A stretch of 51,255 bases of DNA from Bacteroidales bacterium (GTDB lineage Bacteria > Bacteroidota > Bacteroidia > Bacteroidales > UBA932), in assembly GCA_017429765.1 (NCBI GenBank), contig JAFROJ010000072.1:1-51255 (forward strand), written 5' to 3'. Shown in pieces: positions 1 through 8,331 of the stretch. The position numbers and the translations under genes were made by a program. Under the pieces are notes generated by a model. The model was not told the DNA's origin and searched no databases. It was given only the letters and a program-made list of their open reading frames with translations. The number at the start of each line of letters is the position of its first letter. The first letter of the stretch is position 1.

Positions 1-518
1 CCACCACTCACTTCGTTCGTGGTCCCCCCTCTTACGGAGCCGAGGGTGGCACGGTTCTCGCCATCCGGTATCGGCGTTCCGTTATCTAACTTGACCGTAA
101 ATTCCCAGTGCTCGGGGGCGGCGCAGAAACGCTCGTCGCAGGCGCTCCAGGTGATCTCGCCCTTGACCGTGGCCTCAGGGGCGTCCAGCTTGACTTTCTG
201 GCTGAACACGGCGGTGTCGAAGAAGACATTGTCCTCGCCGAAGACCGTGGGACTCGTCACCTGCCCGAGGGTGCCGACCGGGGTGTACCCTTCCGGCGAG
301 TCGAACTCGAGGGAGGTGGGATTGTACTTGTGGTCAACCGTGTAGATGTGCCAGCCAGGCTCGATCGTGGCGGTGAAAACCAGCTCGAACTCACCTGGTT
401 CCGCCGGTTTTGAGGACACCCTCCAAGTTGCGGTGGCCTCAGGAGCCTGGGCGAAGGCCGCGGCGCCCAAAAACAGGGCCGCCAGCAGGGCCGCTAGTCT
501 TTTGAATAGAGTCACCAT
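1..518 (-). CDS. dsbD: Thiol:disulfide interchange protein DsbD, N-terminal part (cut by window edge)
   Basis: This minus-strand gene starts at the ATG complementary to 516-518 and runs off the left edge, leaving about 172 codons. Residues 1-23 are a signal peptide (basic MVTLFKR, then a hydrophobic core ending AFAQ). The rest resembles the periplasmic DsbD alpha domain, with the GWHIYT strand and a Cys pair, C127 and C132, in WSACDERFC. In this family that pair accepts electrons from the central membrane domain and passes them to periplasmic partners. The membrane and thioredoxin domains would lie outside the window. Its start is only 8 bases after the rny stop on the same strand, so the two are probably co-transcribed. 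The last visible residues are a Gly/Thr-rich linker. A stand-alone DsbD-N protein cannot be excluded without the missing part. Confidence 0.8.
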   Translation of the reverse strand, partial: MVTLFKRLAALLAALFLGAAAFAQAPEATATWRVSSKPAEPGEFELVFTATIEPGWHIYTVDHKYNPTSLEFDSPEGYTPVGTLGQVTSPTVFGEDNVFFDTAVFSQKVKLDAPEATVKGEITWSACDERFCAAPEHWEFTVKLDNGTPIPDGENRATLGSVRGGTTNEVSG

Positions 519-526
519 GACGGTTT

Positions 527-2062
527 TTATTTCGCGTATGAGACGGAACGGGTCTCCCGGATGACGGTGATCTTGACCTGTCCGGGATAGGTCATCTCCT
601 CCTGGATCTTCTGGGCGATGTCGGCGGAGAGTCTCGCGGCCTGGTCGTCGCTGACCTCGTCGGCCCCGACTATGACCCTCAGCTCACGTCCGGCCTGGAT
701 GGCGTAACTCTTGGTCACACCCGGGTAGGCGGCGGCCAGATCCTCCATTCCCTTGAGCCTCTTGATGTAGGACTCGATGACCTCGCGGCGGGCACCGGGA
801 CGGGCGCCTGAGATGGCATCACCGATCATCACGATAGGGGATATGATGGAGGTCATCTCGATCTCCTCGTGGTGGGCGCCGATGGCGTTGCAGACATCGG
901 GTTTCTCCTTGTACTGCTCGGCGAGCTTCATTCCGAGAATGGCGTGAGGCAGCTCGGGCTCCTCCTCGGAGACTTTACCGATGTCGTGGAGCAGACCGGC
1001 CCTCTTGGCCGTCTTGGGGTTGAGGCCGAGCTCAGAGGCCATGATGGCGCAGATGTTGGCGACCTCCCTGGAGTGCTGAAGCAGGTTCTGCCCGTAGGAG
1101 GAGCGGTATTTCATCCTGCCGATCATCCTGACAAGCTCGATGTTCAGCCCGTGGATCCCGAGATCGATGCAGGTTCTCTTACCGGTCTCAAGTATCTCTT
1201 CCTCAAGCTGTTTCTGGACCTTTGTCACCACCTCCTCGATGCGGGCGGGATGGATGCGGCCGTCCACGACCAGCTGGTGGAGGGCAAGTCTGGCGACCTC
1301 CCTGCGCACAGGGTCGAAGGCGGAGAGAAGGATGGCGTCCGGGGTGTCGTCCACCACGATCTCGACGCCGGTGGCTGCCTCAAGGGCCCTGATGTTACGT
1401 CCCTCGCGGCCGATGATTCTTCCCTTGATCTCGTCGTTCTCGATGGGGAAGGTGGTCACAGCGTTCTCTATGGCAGTCTCGGTGGCGGTTCTCTGGATGG
1501 TGTTGATGACTATCCTCTTGGCCTCTTTCGTGGCGTTGAGGCGGGCCTCGTCCATCGTGTCGTTGATGTAGGCCTGGGCCTCTGTCCTGGCCTCGGCCTT
1601 CATGTTCTCCATGAGTATGTTCTTGGCCTCCTGGGCGCTCATCCCGGCGATGGTCTCAAGCTGCTTGTTGGCCTGGGCGCTCAGCTTCTCGAACTCCTCG
1701 GTCTTCCTGGCGAGCTTCTCCTGCTGGGCGGCGAGGCTGTTGCGCGCGTTGTCGGCGTCGCGGAGCCTCTTCTGGAGCTCCCCGTTCTGCTGGTTCAGGG
1801 TGTTCTCCCTCTGCTTGATCCTGCTCTCGGCCTCGCGGATCTGGTTGTTCTTCTCATTGATGAATCTCTCATGCTCGGATTTGAGCTGAAGGAACTTCTC
1901 CTTGGCCTGGTGGATCTTGTCGTTCTTGATCCCCTCGGCCTCTATCTCGGCCTTGGCGATGATCTCGTTCTTGCGGCCGTTCAGCACCATTCTCTGAACG
2001 ACGGTGTACACCACAAGGGCTATAGCCGCCCCGACCAGGGCTCCTATAAGGTAAGGTATCAT
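527..2062 (-). CDS. rny: Ribonuclease Y
   Basis: A 511-residue protein with the full RNase Y plan. It has an N-terminal membrane anchor (about residues 3-25), a long Lys/Glu-rich coiled coil (about 26-200), a KH RNA-binding domain with [15 protein letters not shown], and an HD domain with HSREVA and LLHDIGK supplying metal ligands. The C-terminus ends in the family's usual KVTVIRE-type strand (here KITVIRET). RNase Y is a membrane-tethered endoribonuclease that starts mRNA decay. The length matches the usual 510-520 residues. It sits downstream of zapA and a 6S-like RNA and upstream of dsbD, all on the minus strand. A strong hairpin lies in its leader at 2124-2155. The opposite strand has a long open frame, which is a codon-bias shadow. 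Confidence 0.96.
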   Translation of the reverse strand: MIPYLIGALVGAAIALVVYTVVQRMVLNGRKNEIIAKAEIEAEGIKNDKIHQAKEKFLQLKSEHERFINEKNNQIREAESRIKQRENTLNQQNGELQKRLRDADNARNSLAAQQEKLARKTEEFEKLSAQANKQLETIAGMSAQEAKNILMENMKAEARTEAQAYINDTMDEARLNATKEAKRIVINTIQRTATETAIENAVTTFPIENDEIKGRIIGREGRNIRALEAATGVEIVVDDTPDAILLSAFDPVRREVARLALHQLVVDGRIHPARIEEVVTKVQKQLEEEILETGKRTCIDLGIHGLNIELVRMIGRMKYRSSYGQNLLQHSREVANICAIMASELGLNPKTAKRAGLLHDIGKVSEEEPELPHAILGMKLAEQYKEKPDVCNAIGAHHEEIEMTSIISPIVMIGDAISGARPGARREVIESYIKRLKGMEDLAAAYPGVTKSYAIQAGRELRVIVGADEVSDDQAARLSADIAQKIQEEMTYPGQVKITVIRETRSVSYAK

Positions 2063-2123
2063 TGGTTTGTGTATATATTGTTAATAATCAAATCTTTCCA
2101 TCACAGTCCGGCTAAAGCGGCAA

Positions 2124-2155
2124 ACGACCGCCGGTCACTGAAACCGGTCGGTCGT
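2124..2155. other. Strong hairpin between 6S RNA and rny
   Basis: Bases 2124-2135 pair with 2143-2155, giving 12 base pairs with one bulged base (T2148) and a 7-base loop. On the minus strand it lies after the U-run of the 6S-like RNA and about 60 bases before the rny start. It is not followed by a clear U-run on either strand, so it may be a structured rny leader or a back-up terminator. The sequence alone does not decide. Confidence 0.45.
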
Positions 2156-2165
2156 CTGGGATATT

Positions 2166-2350
2166 AAAAAAAAAAGCCGTTAGTCGCTTGCCTAAAATCT
2201 TAATGAATAAGATTTGAGATCCGGTCCGGTTCGGAAATCCACCGTCGCGCCGGGGGCGCGATCCCGAAAGGTAACCTTGGCCAGTCCTTGCCGTCCTGAG
2301 TGTTCTCGGTTCCGTGGAACTTGTTGATAATAGCACGTGGGACTAACGGC
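2166..2350 (-). ncRNA. ssrS: 6S-like regulatory RNA
   Basis: On the minus strand the ten bases complementary to 2341-2350 pair perfectly with those complementary to 2176-2185, forming a closing stem around about 175 nt. A run of ten U residues follows at once (2166-2175), giving an intrinsic terminator. Inside are a 7-bp GC-rich apical hairpin (2245-2251 with 2255-2261) and an 8-bp AU-rich hairpin on the 3' side (2195-2202 with 2208-2215). A long closed rod of this size directly after zapA is the classic position and shape of 6S RNA, which binds housekeeping RNA polymerase in stationary phase. The 5' arm overlaps the last codons and stop of zapA, so the RNA may be processed from the zapA transcript; I see no convincing TAnnTTTG box just upstream. 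The ncRNA itself is well supported; the 6S assignment is inferred from shape and position. Confidence 0.75.
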
Positions 2351-2645
2351 CGTCTTTTTCAATATTCTTGAGGTAGGACTCCACATCCTCCTGAAGCTTC
2401 CTGGCCTCGTCGCCAGAGTCGGAGAGTCTCTTTTGATAGGTCAGCCTGCTGACGGTCTCGTTGAGAGCCACGAAAGCAAGCTTGTCCGAGAGTGATTTGT
2501 TAGGGAACTTGGCGTCATAGGCGGTCAGCTTCTGGTTGATCGCCTCCGCGGCAAGCCTCATCAGCCGCTCCATCTCAGGGGAGGAAGCGACCAGGGGATA
2601 TTCGTTGCCGGCTATTTTTATCTTTATGCTTTGTCCCATTCTCAT
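2343..2645 (-). CDS. zapA: Cell division protein ZapA
   Basis: A 100-residue protein with the ZapA layout: an N-terminal strand region (QSIKIKIAGNEYPL), a helix with the MRLAAEAIN segment, then a C-terminal coiled coil from about residue 55. ZapA crosslinks FtsZ filaments at the Z ring. The chosen start (complement of 2643-2645) overlaps the stop of the upstream coiled-coil gene in an ATGA, which suggests translational coupling; an in-frame Met two codons later is the alternative. The stop codon lies within the 5' pairing arm of the downstream 6S-like RNA. Confidence 0.92.
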   Translation of the reverse strand: MRMGQSIKIKIAGNEYPLVASSPEMERLMRLAAEAINQKLTAYDAKFPNKSLSDKLAFVALNETVSRLTYQKRLSDSGDEARKLQEDVESYLKNIEKDGR

Positions 2646-2911
2646 TTATCAAGCAAGGAGATGCACTTGTCAATCTCCTTGATGAGCCTCTCGATCTTCT
2701 CCTTCGCGCCGGCCCTGTCACCTCCGGCCCCGAAAGCTTCTGAAAGCTGCAAGTTGTTTACCTGTTGCTCCAGATCACCGATCTGTTTCTTGCAGGCTTC
2801 GTTCTCGGCCTTGCTCTCGGCGAGCAGAGACTGGAGCCTCACGCGCTCCGCCTTCTCCGCCTCGTAGAGCGAGATAAGCTTTTCTATGTCTTTTCTTAAA
2901 CCGTCAAGCAT
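2642..2911 (-). CDS. Small coiled-coil protein encoded before zapA
   Basis: About 89 residues, almost wholly heptad-rich and charged (LRKDIEKLISLYEAEKAE and so on), with no signal peptide or membrane segment. I chose the ATG at 2909-2911 because a purine-rich GGAAAGG stands before it; a TTG at 2950 would add 13 unconvincing residues. It overlaps zapA by the ATGA junction. Position and coiled-coil make-up suggest a division accessory protein working with ZapA, in the manner of ZapB, but I see no sequence link to ZapB itself. Function unknown. Confidence 0.75.
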   Translation of the reverse strand: MLDGLRKDIEKLISLYEAEKAERVRLQSLLAESKAENEACKKQIGDLEQQVNNLQLSEAFGAGGDRAGAKEKIERLIKEIDKCISLLDK

Positions 2912-3002
2912 ATCCAAAGGCCTTTCCACCTGTAATCGCGAATTTAACAAATAATCTTTATTCGCGCAAAATAGCTAAATTCGCGTATAGAAAAATTTCG
3001 CC

Positions 3003-4154
3003 ATGACGATAACCATTGAGAACAAGGAGATACCGGTGCTGCTTCTGACGGGATATCTCGGAAGCGGCAAGACGACATTGCTCAACAGGATCCTCTCCAA
3101 CGAGCGGGGGATCAAGTTCGCCGTGATAGTGAATGACATCGGCGAGGTCAACATCGACGCCGACCTGATCCAGAAAGGCGGCGTGGTGGGACAGGCCGAC
3201 TCAAGTCTCGTGCCACTCCAGAACGGTTGCATCTGCTGCACCCTGAAGATGGACCTGGTGGGCCAGATCGACGAGCTCTGCCGGATGAACAAGTTCGACT
3301 ACATCGTGATCGAGGCGAGCGGGATCTGCGAGCCGGCCCCCATCGCCCAGACAATCTGCTCCATCCCGGGGATGTTCCCGGCCAACTCGAGGGTCAACAC
3401 CCCGAGGCTCGACGCCATAGTGACCGTCGTCGACGCTCTCCGGATGAAAGAGGAGTTCGCCTCCGGAGAGGCGCTCCGAAGGCCCGACATCGAGGAGGAT
3501 GACCTCGAGTCGCTTGTCATCCAGCAGATAGAATTCTGCGACATCGTCCTCCTGAACAAGGCCTCGGAGGTCTCCAAGGAGGATCTCGGCGAGTTGAGGA
3601 CGATAGTGAGGGCTCTCAACACCAGGGCGAGGATCCTCGAGTGCGACTACGGCGATGTCCCTCTCGACTCCATCATCGGGACAGGAATGTTCGATTTCGA
3701 CAAAGTCGCCACGTCCGCGTCCTGGATCGCGGCTATCGAGGGTGACGAGGAGGAGATCCACAACGAGGAGTCCGGCGAGGCTCTTGAATATAACATCGTC
3801 ACCCACGTCTATTACCGCCGCCCGGCCATGGACATCAACACCCTGGACTATGTTGTGTCCAGGAAATGGCCCTCCAACATCATCAGGGCCAAAGGAATAT
3901 GCTATTTCGCCGACGAGCCGGACAAGTGCTACCTGTTCGAGCAGTGCGGATCCCAGAAGTCGATCAAGGAGGCTGGCCTCTGGTTCGCCACTATGCCGGA
4001 GGACCGGCTCGAGGAGATGATGCTCCGCGACAAGAACCTTCGCCGCGACTGGGATCCCAAGTACGGGGACAGGATGGAGAAGATAGTGTTCATCGGCCGG
4101 GGACTGGATCCCGTCGCGATCGACGAGCTGATGGACTCCTGCCTGGTTGAATAA
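3003..4154 (+). CDS. CobW/ZNG1-family G3E GTPase (metal chaperone)
   Basis: A 383-residue protein with a Walker A loop GYLGSGKTT near residue 20, the metal-binding CxCC motif of the family (GCICCT, near residue 77), a Walker B-like DYIVIEASG, and a NKASE guanine-recognition segment. A C-terminal CobW_C-type domain begins near residue 260 (HVYYRRPAMD). This family uses GTP hydrolysis to insert metal, often zinc, into client enzymes. Which metal and client apply here cannot be read from the sequence. It is divergent from the zapA operon with a 91-bp AT-rich gap and is followed by a hairpin, so it is probably monocistronic. Confidence 0.88.
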   Translation: MTITIENKEIPVLLLTGYLGSGKTTLLNRILSNERGIKFAVIVNDIGEVNIDADLIQKGGVVGQADSSLVPLQNGCICCTLKMDLVGQIDELCRMNKFDYIVIEASGICEPAPIAQTICSIPGMFPANSRVNTPRLDAIVTVVDALRMKEEFASGEALRRPDIEEDDLESLVIQQIEFCDIVLLNKASEVSKEDLGELRTIVRALNTRARILECDYGDVPLDSIIGTGMFDFDKVATSASWIAAIEGDEEEIHNEESGEALEYNIVTHVYYRRPAMDINTLDYVVSRKWPSNIIRAKGICYFADEPDKCYLFEQCGSQKSIKEAGLWFATMPEDRLEEMMLRDKNLRRDWDPKYGDRMEKIVFIGRGLDPVAIDELMDSCLVE

Positions 4155-4165
4155 GGGGAATTAAA

Positions 4166-4195
4166 AAAGGTCGTTACCTCACGGCAATGACCTTT
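4166..4195 (+). terminator. Probable terminator after the CobW-family gene
   Basis: AAAGGTC (4166-4172) pairs with GACCTTT (4189-4195); further inner pairs are interrupted by two mismatches. An A-run precedes it, so the stem also reads as a good terminator on the minus strand (U-run after the hairpin). The U-tract on the plus strand is short. Confidence 0.5.
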
Positions 4196-4338
4196 CCCAC
4201 TTAATACAAACCTAATTTATGAATAAAACGTAAGATTATCTATCCGCTTAGACTCTATTGCATTTACCTTGCCATACGATGTGCCGATAATGAACTTTTC
4301 AACCAAACGGCACTTTTTATCGACAAAAGCAGCAAAAT

Positions 4339-5112
4339 ATGACCATGAAGACCCGAAAAATAATCCTTATCCTCCTGACTCTGTCGCTCTGTCTCTCGGC
4401 CCAGGCCAGGAGAAAGCCCCTCATCGGGGTGGCTCCGGGCTACAACGGGGCGACGACATCGACTTTGAGCCGCTCCTACACCGACGCGGTCTACCGCGCC
4501 GGGGGCATCCCCGTGATCCTCCCCCAGGTCAATAACGCCGAGGCCGCCTCGGAGATCCTGTCCCGACTTGACGGTCTCCTTCTTACCGGCGGCGCCGACA
4601 TCAATCCCTCCTACTACGGCGAGGATATTCTCAACGAGACAGTCGAGATCGACGCCCACAGGGACACCATCGATGTCCTTTACGCCGAGGCGGCGCTTTC
4701 GAGGAAACTCCCGATCATGGCGATTTGCAGAGGTGAGCAACTTTTGAATGTTGTTCTCGGAGGCTCTCTGTATCAAGACCTTCCGTCGCAGAAACCGAGC
4801 GAGATCGCCCATCGCCAGAAAGGGGACCTGAGATTCCCCACGCAAATCGTGACTGTCGAGAAAGGCTCCATGCTCAACAAGATCATGGGGGCCGAGACCT
4901 TGAGAGTCAATTCCTCGCACCACCAGGCTGTGAAAGTGCCCTCCGACAAGGTAAAGGTCACCGCCCACGCCGAGGACGGGGTCGTCGAGGCCTATGAGAG
5001 CGCGGAGAAAGGGCAGTGGATCCTGGCCGTCCAGTTCCATCCCGAGCAACTTGTCAGGGTCGAGAACGGCTGGCTGGCATTGTTCATCGCGTTCGTCAAG
5101 GCTTGCCGCTAG
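4339..5112 (+). CDS. Peptidase C26 / class I glutamine amidotransferase-like protein, exported
   Basis: A 257-residue protein with a signal peptide (MTMKTRKIILILLTLSL up to about residue 23) and a class I glutamine amidotransferase fold. The nucleophile Cys is in MAICRGEQ near residue 130, the oxyanion region in LTGGADINP, and the catalytic His/Glu in VQFHPEQ near residue 234. It is closest to the gamma-glutamyl-GABA hydrolase (PuuD-like) group that hydrolyses gamma-glutamyl amides. Export to the periplasm fits peptide or amide scavenging better than polyamine breakdown. The next gene begins at the base after its stop, so the two are probably co-transcribed. The substrate is unknown. Confidence 0.85.
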   Translation: MTMKTRKIILILLTLSLCLSAQARRKPLIGVAPGYNGATTSTLSRSYTDAVYRAGGIPVILPQVNNAEAASEILSRLDGLLLTGGADINPSYYGEDILNETVEIDAHRDTIDVLYAEAALSRKLPIMAICRGEQLLNVVLGGSLYQDLPSQKPSEIAHRQKGDLRFPTQIVTVEKGSMLNKIMGAETLRVNSSHHQAVKVPSDKVKVTAHAEDGVVEAYESAEKGQWILAVQFHPEQLVRVENGWLALFIAFVKACR

Positions 5113-8100
5113 ATGAGGCGGCTCCTTCCGTTAGTTTTAGTATTCATGGCTTCCGTGTCCGCGGGGGCCGTTTCTCCCGTAAGCCGGGCGGACAGCCTGG
5201 CTCAAATATTCAAGAATATTCCTGAGTCCGCCAAGCCCCAGGTCTGGTGGCACTGGATGGACGGGAACGTCTCCAAGGAGGGGATCACGAAGGACATAGA
5301 GTGGATGGCCCGAGTCGGGATCGGTGGTTTCCACCAGTTTGACGCCGGGGGGATCGACATGCCAAGGGCGGCCAAGGTGAAACTCCCGTACTTCTCGGAC
5401 GGGTGGAAGGAGGCTTTCAGGCACGCGATTTCCCTCGCCGACTCCAAAGGGATGGATGTCACCATAGCGAGCGCCCCTGGATGGAGCTCCACCGGTGGCG
5501 TGTGGGTGACCCCCGAGGACGCCGTCAAGAAACTCGAGTGGAGGACTGTGGATGTCAGCGGCGGTCAGGTGGACATCGCGCTTCCCGCCTTGTACCGCGT
5601 CACGGGTCCCTATCAGGACTTTTTCCAGGGGAACGACAGGGTGGAGATCGAGCCCTACGGGGAGGATCTCTATGTGTTGGCGATGAGAAGGCCCCGCTGC
5701 GATCTTTCGATGGAGGAGATGGGCGCGGCTGTCGATGTCTCCGACTCCCTGATAACCGTCAAACTTGACAGGGCGAGAAGGATCAAGTCATTCACCCTCA
5801 AGTCCATGAGGATGGGCGGAAGGCCGAGGACCGGGGATCCGGCCGGGCCGAATGTCCTGGAGTGCAGCCGAGACGGGAAGAGTTGGCGGAAAGTCTGTGA
5901 CGTGTCCTTATCCAGGGTGCCTTACATCACCGAGAACATTAAACCTGTCAAAGCGAGATATTTCCGGGTCAGGGGAGAGGGACTCGAGTCCCTCGAACTG
6001 TTCACGATCCGTAAGATCAATCACCACGAGGAGTCCGGCGCTTTCAGCAACGCATTCGATTTCAATAAGTTCCGCACTACTCCCACCAGAGGCCTCCTGA
6101 AAGGGAGAGACGCTGTCAAGCCCTCGGACATAATTGACTTGACCGGGAATATGACCCCTGACGGGAGACTGGCTTGCGACCTTCCGGAAGGGAGGTGGAG
6201 GATATTCCGCTTCGGCTGGTCCATCACGGGGAAGGTTAACCACCCGGCCTCTCCGGAGGCCACGGGCCTGGAGGTTGACAAACTGGACAAAGAGGCCTGG
6301 CTGAGATATTTCCGCCACTATCTTGACCTCTACAAGGAGGCCTCCGGAGGGATGCTCGGGGAGAGGGGGATCCGTTATCTCCTGACCGACAGCTATGAGG
6401 CAGGCTCCTTCACCTGGACCCCGACCCTTCCAGATGAGTTCGCCAGGCGCAGGGGCTATGACCTTCTCAAGTGGCTGCCCGTCCTGACAGGTGAGGTAGT
6501 GGAGGATTCCGAGGCGAGCGAAGGCTTCCTCTGGGATTGGCGGGAGACTCTGGGGGAGCTTTTCACCGAGAACTATAACAGGATCAGCGAGATACTCTCT
6601 GAATATGGCCTCGCGGGCAACTATTGCGAGACCCATGAGGGAGGCAGGGCTTATGCCGGCGACGGCATGGACCCGAAACTCACCGCCACGATCCCGATGG
6701 CGGCTATATGGATGGAGAACACCCCGACAGGCTCCGGGATCCCTTCGGCCATCGCTGACATCCGCGAGTCGGCCTCTGCGGCCCACCTGTCAGGCGCGAA
6801 ACTGGTCGCCGCCGAGTCTTTCTCGGTGAACGGGGACGAGGGGAGAGCCTACACCTATTGCCCCGAGAACATGAAATATGTGGCCGACGTGGCCCTCGCC
6901 TCAGGACTGAACAGGTTCGTCATCCACGAGAGCGCCTCCCAGCCTAACGACGCCTATCTGCCTGGCCTTCAGCTGTTTCGCTACGGGCAGTGGCTCCACA
7001 GGAACGAGACCTGGGGGGAATACGCCTGGACCCTCATGGACTATCTGGGAAGATCCTCCGCCATGCTCCAGCAGGGGCTCCCGGTGGCCGACATCCTCCT
7101 TTATTACGGGGAGGACAGCAACATCACCTCCCTTTACGGTGGCGAGTCTTTCGACCTCCTTCCTCAAGTCCCGGCCGGGCACGAATATGACTTCGCCAAC
7201 CGCGCCGCTCTCTTTCATTACCTGACCCCCTCGCCGGCCGGGGATGAGCCTTCGCTGAGAAGCCGGGGAGGGATGGACTACAAGGTGCTCTGGCTCGACA
7301 AGAACACAGAAACCATGTCCGTCGAGGTTCTCTCGAGAATCAAGGAATACGCCGACGCCGGGATCCGTGTATGCGGTCCCGCCCCGGTCCGCGCCGCGGG
7401 TAAAAACGCCGACGCGAGGCTATTCAAGAAGCTTGTGAAAGACATCTGGAGAAGCGGCCGTCCTAATGTCTTCAGTGATCTGGAGGAGGCCCTGGAGGGT
7501 ATCGAGCCTGATTGCCAGGCTGTCTTCGAGGACTCCGGGCCCGCCGGACCCCGGGAGTTCCGCCATGTCCACAGGTCGCTCGGGGACGGCTCTCACGTCT
7601 ATTGGGTGAGGAACTTCTCCGGAAGGGACGTGACAGCGAGGATCAGTTTCAGGTCCGGCGGGCCGTGCGCCGCGCTCTTCAACCCGGAGGACGGGGCGAT
7701 GACCACCCTTAAGACCGAGCTCTTGGAAGGCCTCACTTCCGTGACCCTTCCCATGCTTTCCACCGACGCTTTCTTTGTCGTGTTGACAGACAGCCCCTCT
7801 GGATTGCCCGATGACAAGCGAATGGCCAGGAAAGGCAGGCCCGCCGAGACCGTCCTGGAGATAAGCGGCCCCTGGAACCTGTCCTTCAACCAGAAGGGTG
7901 GAGGAAGGGCGGAGGAGGTGTTCCCGACCCTCCGCTCCTGGACCGGATCCGGGAACCCAGTCGTCAGGTATTTCTCCGGCACGGCGGTTTACAAGACGAC
8001 CTTCTGTGTTGATAAAGAGGAATTTGTCCCGGAGGGCGTAATATTCATCGACCTCGGGGAGGTCAAGAACATCGCCGAGGTGTTCGTGAACGGGAAACCT

Positions 8101-8331
8101 TGCGGGACACTTTGGAAGGCCCCTTTCGTCACCGGGGACATCAGGCATCTCCTCCATCCGGGCGACAACAAGCTCGAGATCAAGGTGACCAATCTCTGGC
8201 GCAACCGCATGATAGGTGATGTCCAGCCGGGGGAGACCCATCCCGTGACGGCCATCCGGCGTTTCTACAAAGCTGGGGATCCTCTTCTGCCGTCCGGCCT
8301 TTTCGGCCCTGTGGTCATTCGGCGGGAATAG
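5113..8331 (+). CDS. Glycoside hydrolase family 106-type alpha-L-rhamnosidase
   Basis: A 1072-residue exported enzyme. Residues 1-20 are a signal peptide. The family's N-terminal signature follows (VWWHWMDGNVSKEGI, then MARVGIGGFHQFD), starting the catalytic TIM barrel. Further barrel segments include DSYEAGSFTWTP near residue 425 and YCETHEGG near 505. A beta-sandwich resembling GH2 sugar-binding domains closes the protein (VFVNGKPCGTLWKAPF near 985). GH106 enzymes release terminal L-rhamnose from complex glycans such as rhamnogalacturonan II. Length fits the family. It follows the C26 gene with no gap, and its last 17 bases overlap the convergent end of tamB. The GH106 call rests on overall pattern; the exact linkage is unknown. 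Confidence 0.85.
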   Translation: MRRLLPLVLVFMASVSAGAVSPVSRADSLAQIFKNIPESAKPQVWWHWMDGNVSKEGITKDIEWMARVGIGGFHQFDAGGIDMPRAAKVKLPYFSDGWKEAFRHAISLADSKGMDVTIASAPGWSSTGGVWVTPEDAVKKLEWRTVDVSGGQVDIALPALYRVTGPYQDFFQGNDRVEIEPYGEDLYVLAMRRPRCDLSMEEMGAAVDVSDSLITVKLDRARRIKSFTLKSMRMGGRPRTGDPAGPNVLECSRDGKSWRKVCDVSLSRVPYITENIKPVKARYFRVRGEGLESLELFTIRKINHHEESGAFSNAFDFNKFRTTPTRGLLKGRDAVKPSDIIDLTGNMTPDGRLACDLPEGRWRIFRFGWSITGKVNHPASPEATGLEVDKLDKEAWLRYFRHYLDLYKEASGGMLGERGIRYLLTDSYEAGSFTWTPTLPDEFARRRGYDLLKWLPVLTGEVVEDSEASEGFLWDWRETLGELFTENYNRISEILSEYGLAGNYCETHEGGRAYAGDGMDPKLTATIPMAAIWMENTPTGSGIPSAIADIRESASAAHLSGAKLVAAESFSVNGDEGRAYTYCPENMKYVADVALASGLNRFVIHESASQPNDAYLPGLQLFRYGQWLHRNETWGEYAWTLMDYLGRSSAMLQQGLPVADILLYYGEDSNITSLYGGESFDLLPQVPAGHEYDFANRAALFHYLTPSPAGDEPSLRSRGGMDYKVLWLDKNTETMSVEVLSRIKEYADAGIRVCGPAPVRAAGKNADARLFKKLVKDIWRSGRPNVFSDLEEALEGIEPDCQAVFEDSGPAGPREFRHVHRSLGDGSHVYWVRNFSGRDVTARISFRSGGPCAALFNPEDGAMTTLKTELLEGLTSVTLPMLSTDAFFVVLTDSPSGLPDDKRMARKGRPAETVLEISGPWNLSFNQKGGGRAEEVFPTLRSWTGSGNPVVRYFSGTAVYKTTFCVDKEEFVPEGVIFIDLGEVKNIAEVFVNGKPCGTLWKAPFVTGDIRHLLHPGDNKLEIKVTNLWRNRMIGDVQPGETHPVTAIRRFYKAGDPLLPSGLFGPVVIRRE

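Noticed and set aside
1-25. Repeat-like sequence CACTTCGTTCGTGG at the window edge
   Set aside because: It is in frame with the DsbD linker and no second copy is seen, so it cannot be called a repeat.
869-2167. 432-codon open frame opposite rny
   Set aside because: It is a codon-bias shadow of the high-GC rny gene: Leu/Gly/Val-rich, no domain, and entirely antisense to a certain gene.
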